This document shows, one piece after another, positions 6,738-16,529 of a DNA stretch of 64,000 bases. Location: assembly GCF_050262165.1 (NCBI RefSeq), contig NZ_CP189844.1. One strand, 5' to 3'. Made by a program: the position numbers and the translations under genes. Below the pieces are notes generated by a model. That model did no database searches and was not told where the DNA came from. It saw only the letters and a program-made list of their open reading frames with translations. The first letter of the stretch is position 1. Every line of letters starts with the position of its first letter. The stretch is from Parvimonas sp015257355 (GTDB lineage: Bacteria > Bacillota > Clostridia > Tissierellales > Peptoniphilaceae).

Positions 6738-8807
6738 TTATTCATTATCTTTTTTCTTTGAAATGTATGCTCCACCAAGTCCAGCTAATGCAAGAATTAC
6801 ATAAGATAATCCGCTTTGTACATTAGTTTTTGGAAGACTTCCTTCTTTTCTTGGTTTTTGCGGTTGAACTGGTTTTTGTGGTTCAGGCTTTTGAGGTTCT
6901 GGTTTTTGTGGTTCTACTGGTTTTTGCGGTTCTACTGGTTTTTCATCTTCAACAAAAATCCATTCTCCAACTAAAATTAAGTCATCTCCATCAACTGTTG
7001 CTTCATTTGTAACAGCTTCAGAAACACCATTTTTATCTACTGACCAACCTTTGAATTTCCAAGTTCCACCATCAACTTTAACATCTGCAAAGTTTTGAAG
7101 AGTTTCTTTTACTCCATTTTCAATACCGAATTTGTCTGCTGGTTGTTTTTCAGCAACTTCAGCTGGTAAATCTTTACCTTCTGTTCCGGAAATAAATGTA
7201 AAAGTTACATTGTATTTTTCTATTGTATATCCAAGAGCAATTGTATTTGCATCAACTCTCTTAATTTCTTCTTCATGATTTAAAGTAAGGAAAGAAATTC
7301 TTCCTGCATTTACCATTGTGTTTCCTTGAATATAACCTTTTATTTTTAAAGTAGTTTCGCCTTCAGTATCTGCTAATTCCTTAGCTTTTTCATCAGTTAT
7401 TCTTAAAACATTATTATTTAATTCTGCATCTGATTTTCCAGGTAATAAAGTTTTTAAATCTTTCTTTGAAAGAACTTTTAACTTCATATTTTGTAAAATC
7501 TTTTCAGCAATTGATTGACCTGCATCTGGAGTTATATTGCTTTCTGCGATTTTTTCATTACCAGTTCTAATAATCATTCTAACAGTAAAATTCTTATTGT
7601 TATTAGTATTTACTCCAAATGTAACTTTTGGATTAGTACTACTTACCAAAGTTTTAAAACTATCTTTTGTATTTCCTAAATCAGCATTTGTATTAGGATC
7701 AAAGATATTTAAAACTTGTTTATTTGCTCCCATTACATATAAAGGTCTCCATGCATAGCCTTCATATTCTAAATAGATTTTTTCAGGAACTACTAAATCA
7801 TTATCAAGATTAACATTTATATCTACATAAGTGTATCCTGTCTTACCGTCATCAGTTTTAAATTCATTATCTTTGTAAGTATTTGAGAAAACTGGTCCAA
7901 CATAACCAACATGAGGATCTCTATAAACTAACATTGATATTACAGGGTCTGTTTGAAATTCTGATGTTGCAATAACTTCGTGAATTTCATTAACATCATC
8001 TTTTTTAGTGTAATTATCTATTATTTTTCTATCTTTATTTTCATCTTTTTCTTCTGCTAATTTTGTATCTGGTAAAACTTCTTCAGAAGTTTTATCCTTA
8101 TCAATTGTTATTTCAGTTCCTTCTAATTTGAACTTATTAAGACCACCAACAATAGAAAGTCCTAAACCAAAAGTACTATCTGGTAATGGAGTTTCTGGGT
8201 CATTTAAACTGAAATAAACACCATAAATTTTAGCATCAGCAGGAATTCCATCAGGGAATACTGTTGAAATCTTATCTTCTGGTGAGAATAATCTAGCACC
8301 ATCAGCTAATTTTCCATTTTCAACAGGAGCCTTGTCTGACCAACCTAAGAAAGTTTTTCCAATTGATCTAAATAATCCTGGATTAGTTAAAGGAGCACCT
8401 AATTTTTCATCAGCATTTGTAAAGTTTTTAGTTGAATCTTCTTTTCTTCTAGATTCACCAGTCCATTGTCCTACAAATGTAACTGTTCCTTCGAAATTAG
8501 CTTTAACTTCTCTTTTATTTCTTGCAGATCTAGGTTTTACTTCTTCTGCGCTCTTTTCTTTCTTATCTTCTGATTTTGGAGCTTCAACAGTATTTTGTTT
8601 TTCTGTATTTTCAGCTTCAGCTTTTTTTTCAGTTGAATTTTCTTTATTTTCTTCAACTTTTGGAGCTTCTTTTTCGTTCTTATTTTCCTTTTCTTTAGTA
8701 CTTACTGCTTCAGTAGTTACTTTTTCTTCTTGTGCAAAATTTGTCTTTGGTAATATAGAAATTAACAATGCACAAATTAAAATTTTTGAAATCGACTTTT
8801 TGCTCAT
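6738..8807 (-). CDS. LPKTN-anchored surface protein with a SHIRT-like domain
   Basis: A 689-residue secreted protein. A signal peptide (about 1-26, ending NFAQEE) is followed by a Glu/Lys-rich low-complexity region (about 27-100). Next come a large domain of unknown type (about 105-530) and a domain starting YNVTFTFISGTEGKDLP and ending GGTWKFKGWS..GEWIF, which resembles the SHIRT/InlB-B type beta repeats of streptococcal fibrillar proteins. A PQKPEPQKP stalk, LPKTN, a membrane span and KKKDNE close the protein. The last 30 residues are almost identical to those of the neighbouring surface protein, so both use the same sortase. By chance the signal peptide also contains LPKTN. GAGGAGG precedes the ATG. 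It is likely an adhesin or spacer protein; the ligand is unknown. Confidence 0.82.
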   Translation of the reverse strand: MSKKSISKILICALLISILPKTNFAQEEKVTTEAVSTKEKENKNEKEAPKVEENKENSTEKKAEAENTEKQNTVEAPKSEDKKEKSAEEVKPRSARNKREVKANFEGTVTFVGQWTGESRRKEDSTKNFTNADEKLGAPLTNPGLFRSIGKTFLGWSDKAPVENGKLADGARLFSPEDKISTVFPDGIPADAKIYGVYFSLNDPETPLPDSTFGLGLSIVGGLNKFKLEGTEITIDKDKTSEEVLPDTKLAEEKDENKDRKIIDNYTKKDDVNEIHEVIATSEFQTDPVISMLVYRDPHVGYVGPVFSNTYKDNEFKTDDGKTGYTYVDINVNLDNDLVVPEKIYLEYEGYAWRPLYVMGANKQVLNIFDPNTNADLGNTKDSFKTLVSSTNPKVTFGVNTNNNKNFTVRMIIRTGNEKIAESNITPDAGQSIAEKILQNMKLKVLSKKDLKTLLPGKSDAELNNNVLRITDEKAKELADTEGETTLKIKGYIQGNTMVNAGRISFLTLNHEEEIKRVDANTIALGYTIEKYNVTFTFISGTEGKDLPAEVAEKQPADKFGIENGVKETLQNFADVKVDGGTWKFKGWSVDKNGVSEAVTNEATVDGDDLILVGEWIFVEDEKPVEPQKPVEPQKPEPQKPEPQKPVQPQKPRKEGSLPKTNVQSGLSYVILALAGLGGAYISKKKDNE

Positions 8808-9046
8808 TTTTCCTCCTCTTAAATAAATAAATCTACGTAATTTTATTAATATCTAACATAACACCATTAATAGTTACCCAAATATAAACTTTCTAACTAA
8901 ATAGCGGAATATAAAATTATTATTAATCTAAAAAATGTCATATAAAATCTTTTTTGTATATAATTTATACTCCCACTCAGTAAGCTTATTATACCATAAA
9001 ATCAAGAAAAATACAGTATTTTTTATATATTTTCAAAATTTATTTT
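8808..9046. other. Non-coding upstream region of the surface-protein gene
   Basis: AT-rich and gene-free. A TATAAT-like hexamer on the minus strand (8988-8993) lacks a good -35 partner. If used, it would give a 5' leader of about 170 nt. Nothing else is recognised. Confidence 0.4.
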
Positions 9047-9665
9047 TTTATTTCTTTCAGAAATATTATTGTTTGTAAACAAACAATAATTGAGATCTTT
9101 CGACTACGCTCAAGATGACGTATTGGGGGATTTTCTTTTCTAATTGCTATGACGTGAAAATTTTCAATTATTAAAATATACAAATAAAATGATTTTTTTA
9201 ATAAATAAAAAATTTCTTATACTATTTTTTATTTTCTACTTATTTAATAAATCTATTTTGATGTTTATTTACTTTTAACGTCTAGCTACTAAACGAGAGA
9301 ACTTCCCTTATACGTCATCTCGACCGGAGTTGAGCAGAGCGAGACGGAGCGGAGAGATCTCATACTTTTGCTTTAGCAAAAGTAAATGTATCGAAGATAC
9401 ATAAATATATATTTATTTTTTATTTCTTTCAGAAATACTATTGCTTGTAAACAAGCAATAGTTGAGATCTTTCGACTACGCTCAAGATGACGTGTTAGGA
9501 GCCTTTCTTTGCTAGGTTCTAAGACGTGAGATATTTAAGTTTCTATACCTTATAAAAAATAAGGGCTAGATTCACTCCGTTACTCTCCGGTTGATATGAC
9601 GTGTGTTGCGGGGATTTTCTTTTTTAATTGCTATGACGTGAATTATTTTGTTTTCTATACTATAT
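9047..9665. repeat. Modular palindromic intergenic repeat, region 2
   Basis: Contains a right half (about 9050-9166), a complete element (about 9269-9534) and another right end with the AAGGGCTAGATTC block (about 9560-9650). A left-end fragment lies further on at about 9747-9765. In the first right half the long hairpin reads ATTATTGTTTG with its complement; in the complete copy it reads ACTATTGCTTG with its complement, so both arms changed together. Confidence 0.85.
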
Positions 9666-9800
9666 AAGAATAAAATTATATTTATATTTTCTACTATTTT
9701 TTTACTATATTTTTTCTACTACATTTACAAAGATAATTCGAAGTTTATTTACCTTTAACGTCGTTCTATATTCTAAACAAAAATATTCTGTATTTAGCAA

Positions 9801-9830
9801 TAAAAAAAGAACGAGTTAACTCGTTCTTCT
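9801..9830 (-). terminator. Terminator of the base-pilin gene
   Basis: Stem AGAACGAGTT/AACTCGTTCT is followed on the minus strand by a T run. Confidence 0.85.
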
Positions 9831-9847
9831 AATTGTCTTTAAATCTT

Positions 9848-11041
9848 TTAATTTTGTTTGCTTTTACCTTTTTTGCTAATGAAATATCCAGTTGTGAAGA
9901 TTACTAATCCTCCAACTGTCATTAATAAAAATAAAATATCTCCAGTTTTTGGAATACCTGGTTTGAAAGGTTCGTTTTTAATTATTGTCGCTTCATTATC
10001 TTTTGATGTTCCGTCAATTTTGAACTCAACACTTCCTGATAATAAGCTGTAACCATTTGGAGCCTTTGTTTCTACCAAATAATAAGTTCCATAAGGAAGA
10101 TTTTCAACTTTAAATCCACCGTTTTTTCCAGAAACAAGTACATAATCTTGTCCATCTCTCTTAACAGGAACAAACTTGTCGCCTTCCTTAACCATTACCT
10201 TAAAAGTAGCACCTTCAAGGAATTGTGGATCTTTTCCACTTGAAACCTTAACAAACAATTTATCTCCCGTTTCAGTCTTTTTATTTATAACTCTAAGCGG
10301 AATTTCTGTTTCGTCAACAACTGTAAAAGTTGTATCAGTTTTATCTACAGTATATCCTGAAAGAGGTTCAACTTCTCTAAAGAAATAGTCTCCTGCAGGA
10401 AGTTTATCAATAAAGATTTGTCCTGTACTATCTGTATAAAGAGTTCTTGGAGCACCGTCTTTATCATAAGAATTTCCGTTCAAAGGTACTTCTACATCTC
10501 CATCTGCAGTTCTCATAAATAATTTGAAACCTACATTTTCAAGAGTTTTTCCGTCTTCAGACACTTTGTATAATCTTACTTTACCGTCAAGAGCGGGCGT
10601 CTTCTTTATTGTCTTAGAGTAAATGAATTTTCCATCATCTGGAACTTTGAAAGCAAAAGGTGCAACTTCATATTCCTCTGTAGCATCTGAATCTCCACGA
10701 ACATAATATGTTCCTGGTTCAAGACTTAGAGTAATTCTTCCGTCATTATCACTTTTTGGAGTTTCAAAATAATTTCCATTTTCATTGGAAATATCTTCAT
10801 CTTTCAAATCTTTAAGTTCTTCAACAATTTCAATTTTATTTTTACTAGCATAACCGTCTTTAAGCTTCCAAACTTTTAATTTAGTCTTAACTATTGGATG
10901 TTTTTCATAATCATCCTTTTGAGAATAAATATAAATATCTAAAGGCTCAGATGCAAACACTGTTTTGCTAATTAGTCCGATATTCAGAAGCAATATAAAA
11001 GACATTACAATTGATATAAAATTTTTCGTAAATTTTCTCAA
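9848..11041 (-). CDS. Minor (base-type) pilin with Cna-B/SpaA domains, IPKTG sorting signal
   Basis: A 397-residue secreted pilus subunit. The start is TTG at 11041, with GGAGAGG nine bases before it. A signal peptide (about 1-31, ending VFASEP) is followed by three SpaA/Cna-B-like beta domains, each ending in an E-box-like stretch (YFFREVEPLSGY, YYLVETKAPNGY). These form Lys-Asn isopeptide bonds in known pilins. The C-terminus is IPKTG, a membrane span and KKGKSKQN. No YPKN pilin motif is seen. Small size and lack of that motif fit the subunit that anchors the pilus base to the wall. It lies downstream of the major pilin, behind an attenuator hairpin. Confidence 0.85.
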   Translation of the reverse strand: MRKFTKNFISIVMSFILLLNIGLISKTVFASEPLDIYIYSQKDDYEKHPIVKTKLKVWKLKDGYASKNKIEIVEELKDLKDEDISNENGNYFETPKSDNDGRITLSLEPGTYYVRGDSDATEEYEVAPFAFKVPDDGKFIYSKTIKKTPALDGKVRLYKVSEDGKTLENVGFKLFMRTADGDVEVPLNGNSYDKDGAPRTLYTDSTGQIFIDKLPAGDYFFREVEPLSGYTVDKTDTTFTVVDETEIPLRVINKKTETGDKLFVKVSSGKDPQFLEGATFKVMVKEGDKFVPVKRDGQDYVLVSGKNGGFKVENLPYGTYYLVETKAPNGYSLLSGSVEFKIDGTSKDNEATIIKNEPFKPGIPKTGDILFLLMTVGGLVIFTTGYFISKKGKSKQN

Positions 11042-11063
11042 TGCTTCCTCTCCTTTAATTAAA

Positions 11064-11095
11064 ATTATATCAGGAGAAAAATCTCCTGATATAAT
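11064..11095 (-). terminator. Attenuator/terminator between major and minor pilin genes
   Basis: A perfect 14-bp stem with arms at 11064-11077 and 11082-11095 has a 4-nt loop and a short T-rich tail on the minus strand. Partial termination here would make the shaft pilin far more abundant than the base pilin (inference). Confidence 0.75.
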
Positions 11096-11117
11096 TCTTT
11101 AATTTTTAATATTTATA

Positions 11118-13172
11118 TTATTTTTCTTCAGCATTTCTTTTCTTCATTGCGTAAACAGCAGCTCCCATTAGAGTTACCCCTACAACAGTGAAGATTATAG
11201 TACCTACTCCACCAGTTTGAGGAATAGAAACTTTCTTGTTCACAACTTTAGTAGCATCAGTTGCTGTACCAGCTGGATCATAAGCGATATCGCCAGCAGC
11301 TGCTGAGTAAGAAGTTGCATTTACTTCAAAACTAATAGTTCCGTTTAATAAAGCATATCCTTCTGGAGCTTTAACTTCTTTTAATTTGTAAGTTCCAGCT
11401 GCAAGACCAGTTACTTCAAATTGTCCATCTTTGTTTGATGTGAATTTAATAGCTTTTGCTTCTTGAGTAGTCCATTCATAATCAGTTCTAACTTTTCTGA
11501 AAGCTTCATCACGAGCAACTTTCTTAGTTTCGATTAATTCTTTAGCAGTTGTTCCTTGAGCTCCTTGTTGTTGATCTTTAGTTAATGCATTGTAAGCTGC
11601 AATAGCTTGATCATATTCTTGTTGAGCTTGGTCATAAGCTGCTTTGTCAGCTGCAACTGTTGCAGTATCTTTTAATGCTAAATATTTATCTTCAGCATTT
11701 AATACTACGAAATCAGCTCCTGCTAATCTTTCAGTACCAGCTTCATTAGTCTTAACGAATTTCTTTCCGTAAGTTACTACATCTGGAGTTGTTGGAATGA
11801 TTGGTGTAGGAACGTCAGGTCTCTTAGTATTCTTAATTTCTACTTTACCTTGAGCGTTTACAGTGTATTCTGGAGAATATCCAGCAACAACTTCTTTTAC
11901 ATAGTATTTTTTAGCTGCATCTAATTTAGTAAATTTATGGTTATAATCTGGACCAGTTTTAACAACTGAATCAACTACTTTGTCATCAGCTGCGTTAGCT
12001 GCTTTTTCATATAAGTAGTAAGTAACAGTAACACCTGTTGGTGCTGCTCCATCAGCCCAAGTCTTAGCAACTTCAATTTCATTGTTCTTTGGAGTTATTT
12101 CTTTATCTCTTGGGTCAACATAGTTAACTGGTTTGTTAGCATAATCAAATTTAACTTGGTTCTTGTCAGGAGTTTCAACAACTGCTTCACCATTGATTAC
12201 TGCTTTATATTTTAATACGAATTCAACTTCACCTTTTTTAGCAGCTGCTTCGATTTTTTCAAGACCAGATGCTTTGAAGTTTAATACGAATCCACTTGCA
12301 TTTTCAGTTAATTCATAGTCAGTTCCTTGAGCTAAAGTAATAGCTTCAGCTGGAGCTACAACATTAGCAGTAAGAGTTAAACCAGCTTTGTAAGTAAGAC
12401 CTTTAGTCATTGTATCTTCCCATCTGATTGTCTTATAAGTAGCATCTTTAGGAATCTTAGTCTTAACTTCGTAAGGAACTTCTTGTCCTACAGTTTTATT
12501 AATTAAATCTTTAGGATTGTTTGAATTAGCATAGTCAGCTTGTCCTTCAATGTTCTTATCAACTTGTGGTTTTTCTTGAGTGTTCTTTGGATAAACATGA
12601 GCATTTTCAATTGTTCCTGTTTCATTTACTAATGGTAAAGTAATAACAACTGGAACAGCTTTTTGAGCAGTTAATGTTTGTCCATCAGTTCCAACGTAAG
12701 TTGATTTTTCTTTAACTTCAAGAATTTGGTATTCACCAGCTGGAAGGTTAGTAACATCGAAAGCTTTACCATTAGCTTCTGTAAGTCCACCTAAAGCTTC
12801 GTCAATATTTTCTGTTACAGTACCATCAGCTTTAACATATTTAAAGCTTCCATCAGGTTGTTTTGCTTGCCATACAAAGTAAACACCAGCGATTTCAGAA
12901 ACTGAATCAGGATGTCCGTTTCCGATTGTTGCTAAAATTGTGTTTAATTGATTTAGGTCTTGAGTACCATTGTAGCCTTTTTCTTCTACTTTAGCACTAT
13001 CCCATTTTTCTAATTTTTCTTTTTCTAAAAGTAATTTGTGTAAAGTTACTTTTTTAGTTCCATTTGGTTCTGCAGCATTAACTTTTGCAGTAGGTAATAC
13101 TGATGCAAAGATTCCAAGAATCATAACAAATGCTAGAACACTTGAAACAATTTTCTTAGTTATTGTTTTCAT
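11118..13172 (-). CDS. Major (shaft) pilin, SpaH/FimA type, IPQTG sorting signal
   Basis: A 684-residue pilus backbone protein. A signal peptide ends near residue 34 (VNAAEP). The pilin motif VYPKN sits at about 193-197, and its Lys196 is the nucleophile joined to the next subunit's sorting signal by class C sortase. Isopeptide-type Cna-B domains follow; the E-box lies in YKLKEVKAPEGYAL near the C-terminus. An unusual Gln/Ala-rich helical insertion, DQAQQEYDQAIAAYNAL, occurs at about 535-565. The end is IPQTG, a membrane span and MKKRNAEEK. AGGAGG precedes the ATG. Codon use is richer in GC-ending codons than in its neighbours, as expected of a highly expressed gene. Confidence 0.93.
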   Translation of the reverse strand: MKTITKKIVSSVLAFVMILGIFASVLPTAKVNAAEPNGTKKVTLHKLLLEKEKLEKWDSAKVEEKGYNGTQDLNQLNTILATIGNGHPDSVSEIAGVYFVWQAKQPDGSFKYVKADGTVTENIDEALGGLTEANGKAFDVTNLPAGEYQILEVKEKSTYVGTDGQTLTAQKAVPVVITLPLVNETGTIENAHVYPKNTQEKPQVDKNIEGQADYANSNNPKDLINKTVGQEVPYEVKTKIPKDATYKTIRWEDTMTKGLTYKAGLTLTANVVAPAEAITLAQGTDYELTENASGFVLNFKASGLEKIEAAAKKGEVEFVLKYKAVINGEAVVETPDKNQVKFDYANKPVNYVDPRDKEITPKNNEIEVAKTWADGAAPTGVTVTYYLYEKAANAADDKVVDSVVKTGPDYNHKFTKLDAAKKYYVKEVVAGYSPEYTVNAQGKVEIKNTKRPDVPTPIIPTTPDVVTYGKKFVKTNEAGTERLAGADFVVLNAEDKYLALKDTATVAADKAAYDQAQQEYDQAIAAYNALTKDQQQGAQGTTAKELIETKKVARDEAFRKVRTDYEWTTQEAKAIKFTSNKDGQFEVTGLAAGTYKLKEVKAPEGYALLNGTISFEVNATSYSAAAGDIAYDPAGTATDATKVVNKKVSIPQTGGVGTIIFTVVGVTLMGAAVYAMKKRNAEEK

Positions 13173-13336
13173 AACTATAATTCCTCCTATAAAAATATAA
13201 TAACAAATTTCTAGACATGTAAAAATTTTAGATCTAAAATATCATTCTACTTTTAGTTCTAAAAATTTTTAAGTAATGCCCATATAAATTGAAATTTTAT
13301 GAATATTTGATTTAAATATTCTTTAAACTCATGCTT

Positions 13337-13365
13337 AGTATAACATTAATTAAAATAAATTTCAA
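13337..13365 (-). promoter_or_regulatory. Promoter of the pilin operon
   Basis: On the minus strand TTGAAA (13360-13365) and TATACT (13337-13342) are 17 bp apart, giving a leader of about 160 nt before the major pilin ATG. Confidence 0.65.
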
Positions 13366-13471
13366 TACAATACCTAAATTCATATTTTTTTAAATTTTTT
13401 ATAAAAATATTTTTTTAATATTTTAATTTTACTAGATTAAATTTTTTTATAAAAATATATGTAAATATATA

Positions 13472-13500
13472 TTGATTTTATTTCAAATATGATGTAAAAT
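13472..13500 (+). promoter_or_regulatory. Promoter of vWA adhesin 1
   Basis: TTGATT (13472-13477) and TAAAAT (13495-13500) are 17 bp apart. The leader is about 155 nt and contains a small ATAAGT/ACTTAT hairpin. With the divergent pilin promoter it accounts for the gene-free region 13173-13660. Confidence 0.65.
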
Positions 13501-13660
13501 TATATTGAGAAATTTTGTAAGAAAAATTTTATAAGTGCAAACTTATGTGCAATTTCTTAAAAATTGGTTAATTTTAGCGTTTTTTTAGGAAAAACACAAG
13601 TATTTGCAACATTTATTTATTTATTTTATACATTTATTTATTTTTAAGGAAGGTATTTAT

Positions 13661-16465
13661 ATGAAAACGAAAAAAACCTTAGTTAGTTTTTCATTATTAT
13701 TCGTTTTTTTGTGTCAGTTTATCATACCAACAATTGTTAGGGCTGATATAGGATATACCGATAATACGAGTGGTAGATTTCCTACTGATTACACAGAAAT
13801 TGACGGAGTAATAAGAAACTACAGAAATCAACCTATTGAGTATGATGAAGCCTTTGTTTCAAAAACTGCAAGTAAGGGTGAAAAAGACGGAGAGTTTTAT
13901 ATTGACTTGAAAATTCAAGGAAAGGAAAAACCCGAAGCAAAGAGAAAAGATATTGTTATAGTTTTAGATAATTCAAACTCAATGAGACTTAATGGTAGAG
14001 ATGGAAGTGGAAATCTTTCTAGTGATCCACTACATGGCGCTCATGACCGTGTAACTGCTGCTAACAACGCAATTAAAACTTTTTTAGATAATGTTAAAGA
14101 AAAAGCAGGAGAAAATGTTAGATTTGCTTTAGTAACATACGGATCAGATGTTTTTGATGGAAGTCTTTGTAAAGAATTCTATTTTGAAAACCAATATTTC
14201 CCTGATAATACTGTTGGAACTTTAACTCCGAACAAAGAAGATATAATTGCTAAATTACCTACAAAAGCTCCTTATGAACTTGGTAAGTCTTGTGGAGCTA
14301 CTTTTACACAAGCCGCTTTAAAACGTGCAGCAGATATTTTAAAAAATCAAAGTCCTGCTAGCAACGAAAAATATATTATACATTTGACAGATGGTACTCC
14401 CACTCGTTCATATAAAATGAAGAGTGTAGATAGAAGCGGAATTGCTACATTTGACTATTCTAAGCATATAGTTTCGGAACAAAACACGTATTATTCAAAA
14501 CTTTTTCCTAGGAAGCCAAAACAATACTCAAATATAGATACTAATATAATGGGAGATGGACAAGCATACAAATTAGTACCTAAAGGAAATAGCAGATACG
14601 ACGAAGTTTATAGTATTCATAGAGCTTATAATGTTCCTGATGCTTCAACTGGAAGACGATTAGATATTACTGATCACGGTATACCTACACTTTACGAAGC
14701 TAAGAATATAGTAAATAAGTACCAAACTTTCACTGTTGGTGTAGAACTATCAGGCTATACATTTAATAATGACGGTTACTCAGTGAGATATCCTGAGCCA
14801 CATCACGTTGACAAACCTTCTGCTGTAGACATTATGGAAAGAATGTCAACTAGCAAAAATCATTATTATGATGCTACACATATTGATCAACTAAGTACTT
14901 TGTTGTCAAAAATTGAAGCAAGATTGTTTAATCCGACAGTTATTAACGGTTCAGTAAGCGATCCAATGGGCGATATGGTTGATTTGAATTTGAATGCTAA
15001 TTTAGACGGAAATAAATTCTATAAACTTACCGCATCAAATCCTTCACTTCTAAACGGTGTCAGTGTCAGTTACGATAAAAATACTCGAAAAATATCTATG
15101 ACAGGATTAAATCTGGGTGCAAACCAATGGGTTAATTTAAGATATAAGGTTAATTTAAGAACAGAAGACCCTCAATATAAAGGTGATTTCTTCTATCCTA
15201 CAAATGGACCTACTACTTTAACTCCAAACGAGAAAAATCCTAATACAAAAAGAGACTTCCCTGTTCCTTCTGTAAAGGCAAATACTATTGATGTAAATGT
15301 TCAAAAGGTTTGGAAATACAAAAATGGTACAGAATTACCAGATAGTATGAAAAAGGAAATCAAAGTTAAACTTGTTAGAAAATCAACAAATCCAAATGTA
15401 GCAGCAGCTGATAGAGAAAAGGAAATTGCAGAAAAGACTTTAAATAAAGCTGGAAATTGGACTGGAACTTTTGAAAAATTAATTCCTTTTGATAATTTAG
15501 GTTATCATTTTGAATATACTGTAAAGGAAGTTGCACTTGAAGGTTTTGAAAGTAAGATTGAATATTCAAACAACAAAACTTTCATTAAATCTGAAAGTGC
15601 AGATGTTAAAATAACAAATACTAAAAATATCGAAGTAGAATTTTTCAAATACAAAATTGAAAATGAACAAAAGATTGCCCTACCTGATGTAGAATTTGAA
15701 CTATATAAACAAGATATCACCGAAAGATATTTACCAGTGCAAAAAAATGGTAAAAATCTTGTTGTTAAATCTGGAGCTGACGGAAAATTCAAATTTGATA
15801 ATCTTGAAGTTGGAAAATATGCTATAAAGGAAATAAAAGCTCCTGAGGGTTTTCGTCTTCCAAAAGATTTTGTAAGAGAGTTCGAAGTAACAAACCAAGG
15901 AAAGATTAAGTATAGAGAAACAATTTATGGTTCAAAAGATCTTTTCTATCAAATACAAAACTTTAAATTAAATCCTATGTATTTTATGTTTAGCAAACAA
16001 GATTCTTTAGGAGAGCTTATTAAACAAGGTACTTTGGTACTAGAATTAAAAGGACCTAAAGAAAAAACTCAATCTTATGACTTAACAACAAGTACAGAAA
16101 ATGGATTTAAGTTTGATATTCCAGATGACTTCCCTACTGGCGACTATGTTTTAACTGAAAAGACTGCACCAATGGGATATGCAAAGACAAATATTGAATA
16201 TCATATAAGAATTGATGCTGAGGATAGAACAATAACTCTTGTAAAAGAAGTTAAGGGACGTGTAGAAACTCCTAGAAATATTGTTCTATATGAAGATATT
16301 TATGGAAATGTCCAAACACAAAAAATAGATATTAAAAATGATAAAGTTACTTACCCATACACAGGTGGAACTGGAACTTTAATATTTATTGTTTCAGGGC
16401 TTTTCGTAATGCTCTGTGCAGGTTCAGTTTATATGCTTAAAAAGAAAAAATCATTAAATAATTAA
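13661..16465 (+). CDS. vWA-domain pilus tip adhesin 1, YPYTG sorting signal
   Basis: A 934-residue surface protein. The ATG at 13661 follows AAGGAAGG; an upstream in-frame ATG at 13604 has no ribosome site and would mask the signal peptide. Order: signal peptide (about 1-28, ending VRADIG); von Willebrand A domain from about 97 with MIDAS DNSNS at 103-107 and large insertions; a beta region; Cna-B domains (SIDVNVQKVWKYKNG; YAIKEIKAPEGF; YVLTEKTAPMGY, the last two being E-boxes); YPYTG; a membrane span; KKKK tail. This is the plan of SpaC/RrgA-like tip adhesins. Two vWA-region cysteines (GSLCKEF, KSCGAT) are absent from the paralogue. The gene is divergent from the pilin operon, and its terminator is split by an IS. 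Confidence 0.9.
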   Translation: MKTKKTLVSFSLLFVFLCQFIIPTIVRADIGYTDNTSGRFPTDYTEIDGVIRNYRNQPIEYDEAFVSKTASKGEKDGEFYIDLKIQGKEKPEAKRKDIVIVLDNSNSMRLNGRDGSGNLSSDPLHGAHDRVTAANNAIKTFLDNVKEKAGENVRFALVTYGSDVFDGSLCKEFYFENQYFPDNTVGTLTPNKEDIIAKLPTKAPYELGKSCGATFTQAALKRAADILKNQSPASNEKYIIHLTDGTPTRSYKMKSVDRSGIATFDYSKHIVSEQNTYYSKLFPRKPKQYSNIDTNIMGDGQAYKLVPKGNSRYDEVYSIHRAYNVPDASTGRRLDITDHGIPTLYEAKNIVNKYQTFTVGVELSGYTFNNDGYSVRYPEPHHVDKPSAVDIMERMSTSKNHYYDATHIDQLSTLLSKIEARLFNPTVINGSVSDPMGDMVDLNLNANLDGNKFYKLTASNPSLLNGVSVSYDKNTRKISMTGLNLGANQWVNLRYKVNLRTEDPQYKGDFFYPTNGPTTLTPNEKNPNTKRDFPVPSVKANTIDVNVQKVWKYKNGTELPDSMKKEIKVKLVRKSTNPNVAAADREKEIAEKTLNKAGNWTGTFEKLIPFDNLGYHFEYTVKEVALEGFESKIEYSNNKTFIKSESADVKITNTKNIEVEFFKYKIENEQKIALPDVEFELYKQDITERYLPVQKNGKNLVVKSGADGKFKFDNLEVGKYAIKEIKAPEGFRLPKDFVREFEVTNQGKIKYRETIYGSKDLFYQIQNFKLNPMYFMFSKQDSLGELIKQGTLVLELKGPKEKTQSYDLTTSTENGFKFDIPDDFPTGDYVLTEKTAPMGYAKTNIEYHIRIDAEDRTITLVKEVKGRVETPRNIVLYEDIYGNVQTQKIDIKNDKVTYPYTGGTGTLIFIVSGLFVMLCAGSVYMLKKKKSLNN

Positions 16466-16469
16466 TTTT

Positions 16470-16481
16470 AAAAAGACCTTG
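16470..16481 (+). terminator. Left arm of the adhesin 1 terminator, separated from its right arm (17988-17999) by an IS
   Basis: AAAAAGACCTTG at 16470-16481 is the perfect complement of CAAGGTCTTTTT at 17988-17999. With the IS and one copy of the ATT target repeat removed, they form a 12-bp stem with an ATTT loop and a T run, a clear intrinsic terminator. The IS sits exactly in the loop. Confidence 0.85.
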
Positions 16482-16491
16482 ATTTGATGTG

Positions 16492-16527
16492 AACCCCTAA
16501 ATCCGGACAAAGGATTTGGGGGTTTTT
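16492..16527 (+). terminator. Terminator-like hairpin inside the IS left end
   Basis: AACCCCTAAATCC pairs with GGATTTGGGGGTT (one G-U pair) over a 7-nt loop and runs into five T, ending three bases before the OrfA ATG. It would stop incoming transcription and hide the G-rich ribosome site in read-through RNA. The second copy has the same structure near 22482-22516. Confidence 0.7.
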
Positions 16528-16529
16528 GA

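Noticed and set aside
8773..8790. LPKTN inside the signal peptide of the 689-residue protein as a second sorting signal
   Set aside because: It lies at the N-terminal cleavage region with no following membrane span and charged tail; most likely coincidence.
8332..8826. 164-codon plus-strand frame opposite the SHIRT-like surface protein
   Set aside because: Complement of the Glu/Lys-rich coding region, giving a Ser/Phe-rich nonsense product.
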